Of a stretch of 64,000 nt of DNA, positions 7,022 through 15,540 are shown in pieces. A program made the translations under genes and the position numbers. Location: contig NZ_DATFIP010000059.1 in the NCBI RefSeq assembly GCF_035270045.1, positions 74,712 to 138,711 on the forward strand, written 5' to 3'. Under the pieces are notes generated by a model, which was given only the letters and a program-made list of their open reading frames with translations, ran no database searches and was not told the DNA's origin. The first letter of the stretch is position 1. The number at the start of each line of letters is the position of its first letter. The stretch is from Salibaculum sp035270045 (GTDB taxonomy: Bacteria; Pseudomonadota; Alphaproteobacteria; Rhodobacterales; Rhodobacteraceae).

Positions 7022-9342
7022 CAGTCAAAGACATCTTTGAAACCATGGACTACGGCCCCGCCCCGGAATCCGCCGCTCCCGCGCTGGAATGGCTCGTGGA
7101 TATGGGCGACCGGTTCGGCTGTTTCATCGACGGGAAATTCACCGACCCGGGCGAAACCTTCGAGGCGAAGAACCCCGCCACAGGCAACGTGCTGGCCCAT
7201 GTCACGCAGGCCACGCAGGCGGACGTGGACGCCGCCGTCGCCGCCGCCCGCAAGGCGCAGGCCAAATGGGCGAAGGACGGCCACAAGCGTGCCCGTGCCC
7301 TCTATGCCATCGCGCGGCTACTGCAAAAACACGCCCGCCTTTTCGCGGTACTCGAGACCCTGGATAACGGCAAACCCATCCGGGAAAGCCGTGATATCGA
7401 CATTCCATTGGCCGCGCGGCATTTCTACTACCACGCGGGCATGGCCGAGTTGATGGAAGAGGAACTGCCCGACCAGGAACCGGTCGGGGTCTGCGGCCAG
7501 GTCGTGCCCTGGAACTTTCCGCTGCTGATGTTGGCCTGGAAGATCGCCCCGGCTCTGGCCATGGGCAACACGACTGTCTTGAAACCGGCCGAATATACCT
7601 CGCTGACCGCGCTTCTCTTCGCCGATATTTGCCGTCAGGCGGGCCTGCCAAAGGGCGTGGTCAACATCGTCACCGGCGATGGCGCCGTGGGCGAAATGCT
7701 CACCGCGGCAAAGGTGGACAAGATCGCCTTCACCGGCTCCACCACCGTGGGTCGCCGCATCCGCGAGGCCACCGCCGGGTCGGGCAAGGCCCTGACGCTC
7801 GAACTGGGCGGCAAGTCCCCCTACATCGTCTTCGAGGACGCCGATATCGACAGCGCCATCGAGGGGCTTGTCGACGCCATCTGGTTCAACCAGGGCGAGG
7901 TCTGCTGCGCCGGGTCGCGCCTTCTGGTGCAGGAAGGCATCGCGCCGCGCTTCTACGACAAGCTGCGCGCCCGAATGGACAAGCTGCGCGTCGGCGACCC
8001 GCTGGACAAGGCCATCGACGTGGGCGCCCTTGTCGACCCGGTGCAGTTGCGAACCATCACCGACATGGTCGAAGGTTCTAACGGCGACATCCACCGCGCC
8101 CCCGGCCCCCTGCCCACGCAGGGCTGCTATTACCCGCCCACGCTGATCACCGGCCTGTCGCCGGCAGACCGGCTGATGCAGGAAGAGATCTTCGGACCCG
8201 TCCTCGTCTCGACCACCTTCCGGACCCCGACCGAGGCGGTGGAACTGGCCAATAACACCCGTTACGGGCTTGCCGCCTCTCTGTGGACAGAAAATCTCAA
8301 CCTCGCCCTCGACATCGCGCCGAAACTGGCTGCCGGGGTCGTCTGGATCAACGCCACCAACCTCTTCGACGCCGCCGCCGGCTTCGGCGGGGTGCGCGAA
8401 AGCGGCTTTGGCCGCGAAGGCGGCTGGGAAGGGTTGATGGCCTATACCCGTCCCAAGGGGTCATCCAGGCCCCTGCGCGAGATCGCGCCCTACACCACCG
8501 ATGACGGCGACCCGATCCCGCCCCTTGACCGCACCGCCAAGCTGTATGTCGGCGGCAAGCAGGCCCGCCCCGATGGCGGCTATTCGCGGCCCGTCCATAC
8601 CCGCACGGGCAAGCTGCTGGGCCATGCCTCGCTGGCCAACCGCAAGGATATCCGCAACGCGGTCGAGGCCATGAATGCCGCCAGGGGATGGTCCAGGACC
8701 ACCGGCCACCTCCGCGCGCAGATACTTTACTACATCGCCGAGAACCTCTCGGCCCGCGAAGACGAATTCGCCGCTCGCATCAACCACCTGACCGGCGGGC
8801 GTTCGGGCGACAAGGAGGTGGTTCAGGCGATCCGCACCCTGTTCAGATGGGCCGCCTGGGCGGACAAGCACGACCACCGCGCAAAGCCCGTGCCCATGCG
8901 CGGCACTGCGCTGGCCATGAACGAACCGTTGGGCAATATCGGTGTGCTATGCGACGACGCACGGCCGCTGATGGGACTGATCGAACCCGTGGCCCCGGCC
9001 ATCGCCCTCGGCAACCGGGTCACAGCGGTCGCCTCGGCCCCCTACCCACTGGCCGCGACCGATTTCTACCAGGTGCTGGAAACCTCGGATCTTCCCGCCG
9101 GCGTGGTGAACATCCTGACAGGCGATCATGCAGAGCTGGCCCCGCACATGGCCGCCCATGCGGGGCTGGATGCGGTCTGGTCCTTCTCCTCGAGCGATCT
9201 GTCCGCCGAGATCGAGCATGCCTCGGCTGCCACCCTCAAACGCACTTGGGTCAACAACTCACGGACCCGCGACTGGCCCACCGCGACCTGGCTGGCGCAA
9301 TCGACCGAGGTCAAGACCATCTGGATTCCCTACGGCGAGTAG
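7018..9342 (+). CDS. ALDH16-type two-domain aldehyde dehydrogenase
   Basis: A 774-residue protein, far longer than ordinary aldehyde dehydrogenases (about 490). Residues 1-480 are a complete catalytic unit: VPWNFP (163-168), Lys189 in LKPAEY, the general base Glu262 in LELGGKSP, nucleophile Cys296 in NQGEVCC, and the EEIFGPV segment. Residues about 510-774 form a second ALDH-like half with recognisable folds but no matching Glu/Cys pair, as in ALDH16 proteins, one of which has been characterised from the related genus Loktanella. It likely oxidises an aldehyde such as the acetaldehyde made by DeoC, using NAD, in the cytoplasm. The ATG overlaps the preceding small gene by four bases, so translation is probably coupled. 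Confidence 0.9.
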   Translation: MTVKDIFETMDYGPAPESAAPALEWLVDMGDRFGCFIDGKFTDPGETFEAKNPATGNVLAHVTQATQADVDAAVAAARKAQAKWAKDGHKRARALYAIARLLQKHARLFAVLETLDNGKPIRESRDIDIPLAARHFYYHAGMAELMEEELPDQEPVGVCGQVVPWNFPLLMLAWKIAPALAMGNTTVLKPAEYTSLTALLFADICRQAGLPKGVVNIVTGDGAVGEMLTAAKVDKIAFTGSTTVGRRIREATAGSGKALTLELGGKSPYIVFEDADIDSAIEGLVDAIWFNQGEVCCAGSRLLVQEGIAPRFYDKLRARMDKLRVGDPLDKAIDVGALVDPVQLRTITDMVEGSNGDIHRAPGPLPTQGCYYPPTLITGLSPADRLMQEEIFGPVLVSTTFRTPTEAVELANNTRYGLAASLWTENLNLALDIAPKLAAGVVWINATNLFDAAAGFGGVRESGFGREGGWEGLMAYTRPKGSSRPLREIAPYTTDDGDPIPPLDRTAKLYVGGKQARPDGGYSRPVHTRTGKLLGHASLANRKDIRNAVEAMNAARGWSRTTGHLRAQILYYIAENLSAREDEFAARINHLTGGRSGDKEVVQAIRTLFRWAAWADKHDHRAKPVPMRGTALAMNEPLGNIGVLCDDARPLMGLIEPVAPAIALGNRVTAVASAPYPLAATDFYQVLETSDLPAGVVNILTGDHAELAPHMAAHAGLDAVWSFSSSDLSAEIEHASAATLKRTWVNNSRTRDWPTATWLAQSTEVKTIWIPYGE

Positions 9343-9346
9343 TCAC

Positions 9347-9437
9347 GCTTCATTGGGTTCGAAATACCGCGGGGGAGTCCGCGCAGGGCGCGGACGGGGG
9401 CAGAACCCCCATCCACGAGGCGCCGCCAAAGGCGGCG
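9347..9437. repeat. hairpin-rich intergenic repeat, copy A
   Basis: Just after the ALDH16 stop, 24 bases at 9347-9370 match almost base for base a segment at 17022-17046 (GCTTC-TTGGGT-CGAAATACCGC core). Copy A continues with three hairpins: GTCCGCGC/GCGCGGAC at 9377-9395, GGGGG/CCCCC at 9396-9410 and CGCCGCC/GGCGGCG at 9421-9437. It lies between convergent genes, so it could act as a bidirectional terminator or a REP-like element. No T-run follows any of the stems. Confidence 0.6.
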
Positions 9438-9478
9438 GCGAGACATACATGCCTGCGCCAGTGGCGCAGCCCGCCAGG

Positions 9479-10153
9479 TCACTTGCCGCGCAGGCCGTCC
9501 CACCAGCGCCGCAGACGCCCGCGCCGCTCGGCCAGGTCCGCCTGGACGTGGTCGATCCGATCCTCGGCCCTGTCGGCAAACGGGTCCAGCGTGCGTTCAC
9601 GGAACTGCCGCCACATGGCACGCACGAACACGACCCCCGCCAGCATCAGCACGTATATCACGATGTTGGACCAGGGGATCGGACGGAAATCCTCGCTGGG
9701 GGCGGGCCGGATCGACACCGCGTTGGGGTAGATCGAAAGCCAGCGGATGCGCCATCCGTAGTGGGTGATCACCACCCAGTCATGCGGCGGCTCGGTCGAG
9801 ATCACGGCCCCCGCCTCGGCCTGCAGGTCGGCGCTGTCGAACTTGAAATAGGGCGGATAGATCCAGCCAGTGTCCTCGTTGCGGTAGACCATGGTCTGGT
9901 TGCCGCCCCGGACGAGGCTGAACAAGTAGGGCCGCTTGCGCTCGGCATTGATGAACCTGAGATCGCGCGCGACGGACTCCACGTTCCCCGTATCCGTCTG
10001 CGCGAAGAAGATCCGGTTGAGCCCCGAGAAATCGGTGCGCACGACCTCGGTCGAGGTCACCCGCGCGATATCGCGCTGCGGCAACACGTAGTGCAGCCAG
10101 AGGGCGAGGATGAGTAATATCGTGATGCGGAACGCTCGGCGAATATTGCGCAT
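9479..10153 (-). CDS. DUF1523 family inner-membrane protein
   Basis: A 224-residue protein with an N-terminal membrane helix (about 8-25), a periplasmic-type region of some 140 residues ending in THYGWRIRWLSIYPNAVSI, and a second membrane helix at about 176-196 followed by a basic, helical cytoplasmic tail. This matches the DUF1523 family of Rhodobacterales as I know it; no activity is established. The small membrane gene just upstream on the same strand (13 bases away) is probably its operon partner. Confidence 0.75.
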   Translation of the reverse strand: MRNIRRAFRITILLILALWLHYVLPQRDIARVTSTEVVRTDFSGLNRIFFAQTDTGNVESVARDLRFINAERKRPYLFSLVRGGNQTMVYRNEDTGWIYPPYFKFDSADLQAEAGAVISTEPPHDWVVITHYGWRIRWLSIYPNAVSIRPAPSEDFRPIPWSNIVIYVLMLAGVVFVRAMWRQFRERTLDPFADRAEDRIDHVQADLAERRGRLRRWWDGLRGK

Positions 10154-10165
10154 GGCGGGCTCTTT

Positions 10166-10426
10166 TCAATTCACGAAATAGATGATGGCACCGACGAGGA
10201 CCAGCGGAATGACGTAGACCAGCAGAATCAGTCGTCGTCTCAGGCTGGCCTCGTACTCTTTCATGCCCTCCTTGACAAAGGCGTCGCGGTGAATGCCCTC
10301 GGGGCGGGTCTCCTCCCATTCGGCCTCCAGCTTCTCGCGCCGAACCGACCGCGAATAGAGCGATACGCAGAGATAGACCACGCTAAGGAAGAGGAACCCG
10401 AAAACGAGCAGCCGAACAAAGTTCAT
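10166..10426 (-). CDS. small two-helix membrane protein
   Basis: An 86-residue protein with hydrophobic helices at about 3-23 and 66-85 joined by a charged stretch (SRSVRREKLEAEWEETRPEG) predicted to lie in the cytoplasm. The ATG at 10426 is preceded by a strong GGAGGT eight bases away. It is followed after 13 bases by the DUF1523 gene and is probably cotranscribed with it. I do not recognise a family with known function. Confidence 0.7.
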   Translation of the reverse strand: MNFVRLLVFGFLFLSVVYLCVSLYSRSVRREKLEAEWEETRPEGIHRDAFVKEGMKEYEASLRRRLILLVYVIPLVLVGAIIYFVN

Positions 10427-10566
10427 CTCTCAACACCTCCTCGACCCGCGGGTACCGGACGGGCCCGCCCTGCCGCCGACCCGCCTTGTTTACAGCATAT
10501 CGAAACCGGGGAAAGCCCGCCATGAGGGCCATTCACATATCCGGGCGCATTCCCGGGTCCGCCGGC

Positions 10567-10911
10567 CTACCATTCCTTGTCCGTCCACCGCTTCGGCAGG
10601 CTGGCCACCGCCAGCAGCATCACCGGCCCCCAGAGCAGCGCCGAAATCGCCCCCAGCTTCAGGAAGTGCCCGAGGAAGGCCATCCAGCCGTCGCGCATCA
10701 GGGCTGCCCAGTCGATGCCCTGCGCCAGGTAAAGCACCGTGAAGAAGCCGACCCCCAGCACCAGCATGACCAGGGCCGAACACACGCCGAGAAGGATCAG
10801 CGGCTTCACCCCCTCTGGAAAGACGTGGAACAACAGCCGGGGCACGGACCAGCCCATGGCCGCCAGCGCAAGCGCCGGCACGATCAGGTCGAGACCGACA
10901 CCGCCCGTCAA
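10567..10911 (-). CDS. integral membrane protein of unknown function
   Basis: A 114-residue hydrophobic protein with three or four predicted helices (about 8-25, 38-62, 82-103) and a short charged C-terminus (KRWTDKEW). It starts at TTG 10911 with AAGGGG about eight bases upstream; a GTG four codons later is the alternative. It stands 66 bases downstream of the L,D-transpeptidase gene on the same strand. No motif points to a function. Confidence 0.6.
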   Translation of the reverse strand: MTGGVGLDLIVPALALAAMGWSVPRLLFHVFPEGVKPLILLGVCSALVMLVLGVGFFTVLYLAQGIDWAALMRDGWMAFLGHFLKLGAISALLWGPVMLLAVASLPKRWTDKEW

Positions 10912-10977
10912 ACCGATCCCCTTTCAAGCCCGGCCACGCTGCACGGGCCACACCGGGCACCGTCCATGCCCACCCGC

Positions 10978-11748
10978 TCAGGTCTCCCCGCGGGCCGCGG
11001 CATCGTCGGCAGGCACGTCCGTGGCGCCGTAGATCGATTCGGGGTCCACGATGGTGGGTGGCAATTCCTCGCCTCGATTCGCCAGTTCCTCGCCTTCGGC
11101 CGAGACGGATTCCTCGTAGCTGCGGACGGTCACACGCGCGCCCCTCTCGACCCGTTCATAAAGGTCGATGACATCCTGGTTGAACAGGCGGATACAGCCC
11201 GCCGAGCCGGAGTTTCCGATCGACGGAAGATCATTGGTGCCATGGATGCGGAAGAAGGTGTCACGTCCATTCTGGTAAAGGTAGAGCGCGCGCGCACCGA
11301 GCGGGCTGGCCAAGCCGCCCTCGACGCCCCCGGCGAACGGGCCATAGACCTCGGGCTGGGTGCGCAGCATGTTGGCCGTGGGCGTCCAGCCGGGCCATTC
11401 GCGCTTCATCCCCACTGTGGAGTCACTGCGCATCCGCAGCCCGGCGCGCCCAACGGCAATGGGATAGCGCATGGCCCCGCCGTCTCCCTCGACGAAATAG
11501 AGGAACTTCGCGTGGGGATCGACAACGATGGTGCCGGGTTCCTCGGGGCCATCATAGACGACAGGCATGCGACGGTTGACCCCCTGCAGGTACTCCGGGG
11601 GAACCGGGGGCAGGGCATAATCGCCGTCTTCCAGCGCGCCGTACCCGTCGACAGGACCGCCCGGAACCAGCCCGCCAAGCCCCCCGGAACACCCCGCAAG
11701 GGCCATCGCGGACAGAAACGGGATCACGAGACGGAAAGCATGGCGCAT
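10978..11748 (-). CDS. L,D-transpeptidase (YkuD family) lipoprotein
   Basis: A 256-residue envelope protein. The N-terminus is a lipoprotein signal with lipobox LAGC (Cys20), so the mature protein is expected to be lipid-anchored in the periplasm. The YkuD catalytic motif is complete: His169 in RIHGTN and Cys185 in SGSAGCIRL, which form meso-DAP cross-links or attach proteins to peptidoglycan. I chose the ATG at 11748 because it gives a clean signal; the open frame continues upstream to 11805 without signal character. The C-terminal 40 residues after the domain are acidic and low in complexity. Confidence 0.9.
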   Translation of the reverse strand: MRHAFRLVIPFLSAMALAGCSGGLGGLVPGGPVDGYGALEDGDYALPPVPPEYLQGVNRRMPVVYDGPEEPGTIVVDPHAKFLYFVEGDGGAMRYPIAVGRAGLRMRSDSTVGMKREWPGWTPTANMLRTQPEVYGPFAGGVEGGLASPLGARALYLYQNGRDTFFRIHGTNDLPSIGNSGSAGCIRLFNQDVIDLYERVERGARVTVRSYEESVSAEGEELANRGEELPPTIVDPESIYGATDVPADDAAARGET

Positions 11749-11829
11749 AAGAAACGGTATCCTATCGATTTTATCCCAGACTAGCAGGCCCGCACGCCGA
11801 AACAATCCCAGTCATCAGGCCGAGGCGCC

Positions 11830-13032
11830 TCAGTCGACCACATTGAAAGCCGGTCCATAGGGATAGCCCGTGATATTGTCGTTTCCGTCCTCGGTGATCA
11901 CCAGGATATCGTGTTCACGGTAGCCGCCGGCGCCGGGCTGGCCCTCGGGTATGGTCAGCATCGGTTCCATCGAGATCACCATGCCGGGTTCCAGCACCGT
12001 GTCGATGTCCTCGCGCAGTTCCAGCCCGCCCTCGCGCCCGTAGTAGTGCGACAGGATACCGAAGGAATGGCCATATCCGAACGTGCGGTATTGCAGAAGG
12101 TCGCGTTCGGCGAAGAAGGCGTTGATCTTCTCGGTGACCTCGGCACAGCTCACCCCGGGTTTCAGCAGCGACATGCCGTATTCGTGGGCAGCGACATTGG
12201 ACTCCCATGTCTGGAGACTGGCGGCATCGACCTCGCCCATGAACAGGGTGCGTTCCAGCGCGGTATAATAGCCCGAGATCATCGGGAACGTGTTGAGGCT
12301 CAGGATATCCCCGCGCTGCAAACTGCGTGCCGTCACCGGGTTGTGCGCGCCGTCGGTGTTGATCCCTGACTGGAACCAGACCCAGGTGTCGCGGTACTCG
12401 GCATGCGGAAATCGCCGCGCGATTTCCAGTTCCATCGCGTCGCGGCCGGCCATGGCGACGTCGATCTCGCGCGCGCCTTCGCTGATCGCATCGCGGATCG
12501 CGTAACCGCCGGCATCAGCCACCTCGGCCCCGGCGCGGATCAGCGCGATCTCGGCTGGCGACTTGCGCATGCGCTGCGCCATGGTGGCCGGTGCGATATC
12601 CAGGGTGACAACCGGTTCCAGGAAATCCTCCAGAAGATCACGTTGCGCCAGCGTAAGGTGGTCGGCCTCGATCCCGACCGCCGCGCCCGTACCGGTCACG
12701 GACTTGATCGCGCGCCAGTAATTCTCCCGCCGCCAATCGGTATAGGTGATGCTGTCCCCGAAGGACCGCCGCCAGGGCTGTGCCGCGTCGATCCCGGCGC
12801 TGATCGTCACGCAGTCGGTGACGGTGACGACCAGCCCATAGGGCCGCCCGAAGGCGCAATAGAGAAAGCCAGAGTAATAGGCGATGTTGTGCATCGAGGT
12901 AAAAACGCAGGCGTTGATACCGCTGTCCTCCATCTCGGCGCGCAAGGCGGCGAGCCGCGCCTCGTATTCGGCGGCCTCGAACGGCAGCACGCGGTCACCT
13001 TGATGAAAACGGTAGAAGTCGGGACGGTCCAT
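11830..13032 (-). CDS. creatinase (creatine amidinohydrolase), M24 family fold
   Basis: A 400-residue protein with the pita-bread fold, matching Pseudomonas creatinase (about 403 residues) over its length in long shared blocks such as INTDGAHNPVT, GYYTALERTLF, FGYGHSFG, LSHYYGRE and EPGAGGYREHD-type segments. The catalytic histidine equivalent to His232 is His230. Creatinase hydrolyses creatine to sarcosine and urea in the cytoplasm and, unlike related M24 peptidases, needs no metal. No sarcosine oxidase or creatininase gene is adjacent. It is divergent from the DUF418 gene across 205 bases; the ATG at 13032 gives the family N-terminus (FYRFHQGDRV). Confidence 0.92.
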   Translation of the reverse strand: MDRPDFYRFHQGDRVLPFEAAEYEARLAALRAEMEDSGINACVFTSMHNIAYYSGFLYCAFGRPYGLVVTVTDCVTISAGIDAAQPWRRSFGDSITYTDWRRENYWRAIKSVTGTGAAVGIEADHLTLAQRDLLEDFLEPVVTLDIAPATMAQRMRKSPAEIALIRAGAEVADAGGYAIRDAISEGAREIDVAMAGRDAMELEIARRFPHAEYRDTWVWFQSGINTDGAHNPVTARSLQRGDILSLNTFPMISGYYTALERTLFMGEVDAASLQTWESNVAAHEYGMSLLKPGVSCAEVTEKINAFFAERDLLQYRTFGYGHSFGILSHYYGREGGLELREDIDTVLEPGMVISMEPMLTIPEGQPGAGGYREHDILVITEDGNDNITGYPYGPAFNVVD

Positions 13033-13237
13033 GTCTGGCCCCCTTCGCTAAAAGAGGTCCCGGCGTTCAGGACGGAAAGGCGCAGGAAATCGGGGGCGAC
13101 GCCATCGCGCCCCGCGCAGCTCTCTCATTAGGCAGGCGGGCAACAGAATTCCAGAATTTTGTTGCCGCCCGGTCTTGTCTGCGGTGAATTGTGATCGCCG
13201 GGCCGATTGGCCGGCATTTCCCTTTTCGCCAGATTGA

Positions 13238-14365
13238 ATGCCAACCATGACCGAAAGCCGCCGCGCCCTCATGCCCGACTACCTGCGCCTCGTGGCGCTG
13301 TTCGGCATCGTCGTGGTGAACGTGCAATACATGGCCTTCTCCTCGTTGCAGGGCTTTGTCGATCCGGGCGGCGCCACCCCCGCGGACGCGGTGACACTCT
13401 GGCTGGTCAACGGGCTTGCAACACTCAAGACCTACGGCCTGTTTTCCTTCATGTTCGGGGTCGGACTGGGTTTCCTGATGCGATCGGCAGAACGGCGCGG
13501 CTTGGCCTTCGGCCGCGTCTATCGAAACCGGATGCTCGGCCTGCTGGCCCTTGGCATCGCCCATGGCTGCCTGTTCTTCCCCGGCGACATCCTGGTCATC
13601 TATGCGGTGACCGGCGCGGTCCTCTACCGCTTTCGAAACTGGTCGGCGGGCCGGCTTCTACGCGTCGGCGTGGCGCTCCTGCTGGTCCAGGTGGCGATCG
13701 CACCGCCCATCCTGCTGTCGATCCCGGACGCGCCGGCCGACCTGGTCGCCCTCGAACGGGAGATCATGACCGGGGGCGGAATCCCGGAGGCGATATTGTT
13801 CCGGGCCATCGGCTTTGCCTTTACCCTGCCCGCTTTCCTGATCGTCCAGGGGACCGCCGCGCTGGGGTGGTTCTGCCTGGGATTGGCGGCGGTGAAATCG
13901 GGCATGATCGACAACGCGGCGCATCCGCTCTGGCGGCGGGCGCGCCGCTGGTGCCTCGGCCCCGGTATCGTTCTCAGCTTCGGCGCCGCCGCGGCCTGGC
14001 AATGGGGGCCGGGCGTTGCGGGCGCCGCCCTGGCCATCGCGGTCGCGCCGGTCGCAACCCTCGGCTACCTTGGCCTGATCGCCGCCATCGCCCGCCCGCC
14101 GGGCCCGATCCTGTCCCGCGCCCTCGCGGCGGGCGGGTCCAGCCTGACCATCTACCTGGGCCAGTCCATCCTGCTGTCGACCATCTTCGCAGGATATGGC
14201 CTAGGGCTATGGGGCGCGGTCGACCGGGCCACCGCGACGGGCATCGCCCTTGTCGTCACCATCGCCCTGATCGGCCTGGTCGCGATCTGGCGCATGCGCT
14301 TTGCCCTCGGGCCCTTCGAATGGGTCTTGCGGCGGATCACCTATGCCGGCCAGCCAAAGGCCTGA
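13238..14365 (+). CDS. DUF418 family integral membrane protein
   Basis: A 375-residue protein with about nine hydrophobic helices. The N-terminus has the DUF418/YeiB pattern: an early helix LRLVALFGIVVVNV, then the FSFMFGVGLGFLM segment followed by RN-RMLGLLALGIAHGCLFFPGDIL. The C-terminal portion ends with the family's helix before LGPFEWVLRRITY. These proteins sit in the inner membrane; a transport role is proposed but not proven. ATG 13238 and ATG 13247 are both possible starts, neither with a strong ribosome binding site. Confidence 0.85.
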   Translation: MPTMTESRRALMPDYLRLVALFGIVVVNVQYMAFSSLQGFVDPGGATPADAVTLWLVNGLATLKTYGLFSFMFGVGLGFLMRSAERRGLAFGRVYRNRMLGLLALGIAHGCLFFPGDILVIYAVTGAVLYRFRNWSAGRLLRVGVALLLVQVAIAPPILLSIPDAPADLVALEREIMTGGGIPEAILFRAIGFAFTLPAFLIVQGTAALGWFCLGLAAVKSGMIDNAAHPLWRRARRWCLGPGIVLSFGAAAAWQWGPGVAGAALAIAVAPVATLGYLGLIAAIARPPGPILSRALAAGGSSLTIYLGQSILLSTIFAGYGLGLWGAVDRATATGIALVVTIALIGLVAIWRMRFALGPFEWVLRRITYAGQPKA

Positions 14366-14469
14366 CAAGGCTCGGGCACGGATGGCTGGTCATTGGCGGC
14401 CTGATGCCGCACAGTGACGGGCATGAGCGATCGCGCCACGGCAACCAACGGCCCCCGGGGCCACGCCCG

Positions 14470-15447
14470 ATGACAGCGGGCGCACGCAACCTGATCACGG
14501 ATGTGGCCGGGCTGCGGGTGGGAAACGCGCAGGATGACCGGTTGAAATCCGGCGTCACGGTCCTGACCGCCGAAGCCCCCTTCACCGCCGGGGTCGCCGT
14601 GATGGGCGGCGCCCCCGGCACCCGCGAAACCGATCTTCTGGCCCCGGACAAGACGGTGCAGCAGGTCGACGCCCTGGTCCTGTCAGGTGGCAGCGCCTTC
14701 GGCCTCGCCGCTGCGGATGGCGTCGCCGAGGGCTTGCGCGCCATGGGGCGCGGCTTTGCCGTCGGCCCCCACAGGGTGCCGATCGTGCCTGCCGCGATCC
14801 TCTTCGACCTGATGGCGGGCGGCGATCACGATTGGCAGGAAAATCCCTATCCCGCGCTCGGTCGCGCCGCCCTGAATGCCGCCGCGCCAACCTTTACCCT
14901 CGGCAGCGCCGGTGCGGGAACGGGCTGCACCACTGCCACCTTCAAGGGCGGGCTTGGATCGGCCTCGGTGCCTCTGCAGTCGGGGCACGCGGTCGGCGCG
15001 CTGGTCGCCGTGAATGCTCTTGGCAGCGCAACCGTGGGCGCAACGCGCCATTTCTGGGCCGCCCCTTTCGAGCAGGGCGCGGAATTCGGCGGCCTCGGCC
15101 CTGCTTCGGCTTTTCCGGATCACCATCCCACCAAGATGGAAGCGCCCGGCAACACCACCATCGCCGTGGTGGCCACCGACGCCACGCTTACCCAAGCCCA
15201 GTGCACGCGCATGGCCACCGCCGCCCATGATGGCTTGGCCCGCGCGCTGGTGCCGTCGCATACCCCGATGGACGGGGACCTGGTCTTCGCCGTCAGCACC
15301 GGGGCGCGACGCCTCACGAACCCGGCGCCCGAGACGCTGGCGCTGGGCCACGCCGCCGCGACGTGCCTGGCCCGCGCCATCGCCCGGGGCGTTCATGCGG
15401 CCGGCCCGGCGCCGAATGACCCCCTGCCCAGCTGGTCCACGGCCTGA
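14470..15447 (+). CDS. P1 family peptidase (DmpA/NylC-like, self-cleaving Ntn hydrolase)
   Basis: A 325-residue protein beginning with the family opening ITDVAGLRVGNAQDD. Further signatures are LVLSGGSAFGLAAADGV (about 69-85), GAGTGCTTATFKGG (148-161) and the likely autoproteolysis site Asn228-Thr229 in PGNTTIAVVATDA, where NylC-type enzymes cut themselves to expose a nucleophilic Thr. The group includes aminopeptidases and nylon-oligomer hydrolases; the natural substrate here is unknown. ATG 14470 is preferred; an in-frame ATG at 14404 would add a basic, unlikely extension. It stands alone between DUF418 and gabD. Confidence 0.85.
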   Translation: MTAGARNLITDVAGLRVGNAQDDRLKSGVTVLTAEAPFTAGVAVMGGAPGTRETDLLAPDKTVQQVDALVLSGGSAFGLAAADGVAEGLRAMGRGFAVGPHRVPIVPAAILFDLMAGGDHDWQENPYPALGRAALNAAAPTFTLGSAGAGTGCTTATFKGGLGSASVPLQSGHAVGALVAVNALGSATVGATRHFWAAPFEQGAEFGGLGPASAFPDHHPTKMEAPGNTTIAVVATDATLTQAQCTRMATAAHDGLARALVPSHTPMDGDLVFAVSTGARRLTNPAPETLALGHAAATCLARAIARGVHAAGPAPNDPLPSWSTA

Positions 15448-15540
15448 CCACGCGCCGCGCGGCCCTTGAAGAATGCCCCCTTGGCCCGACGGCGCCAGGA
15501 CCATACCTTTGGACCCGACACTTGTACCAGAAGGCCAATC

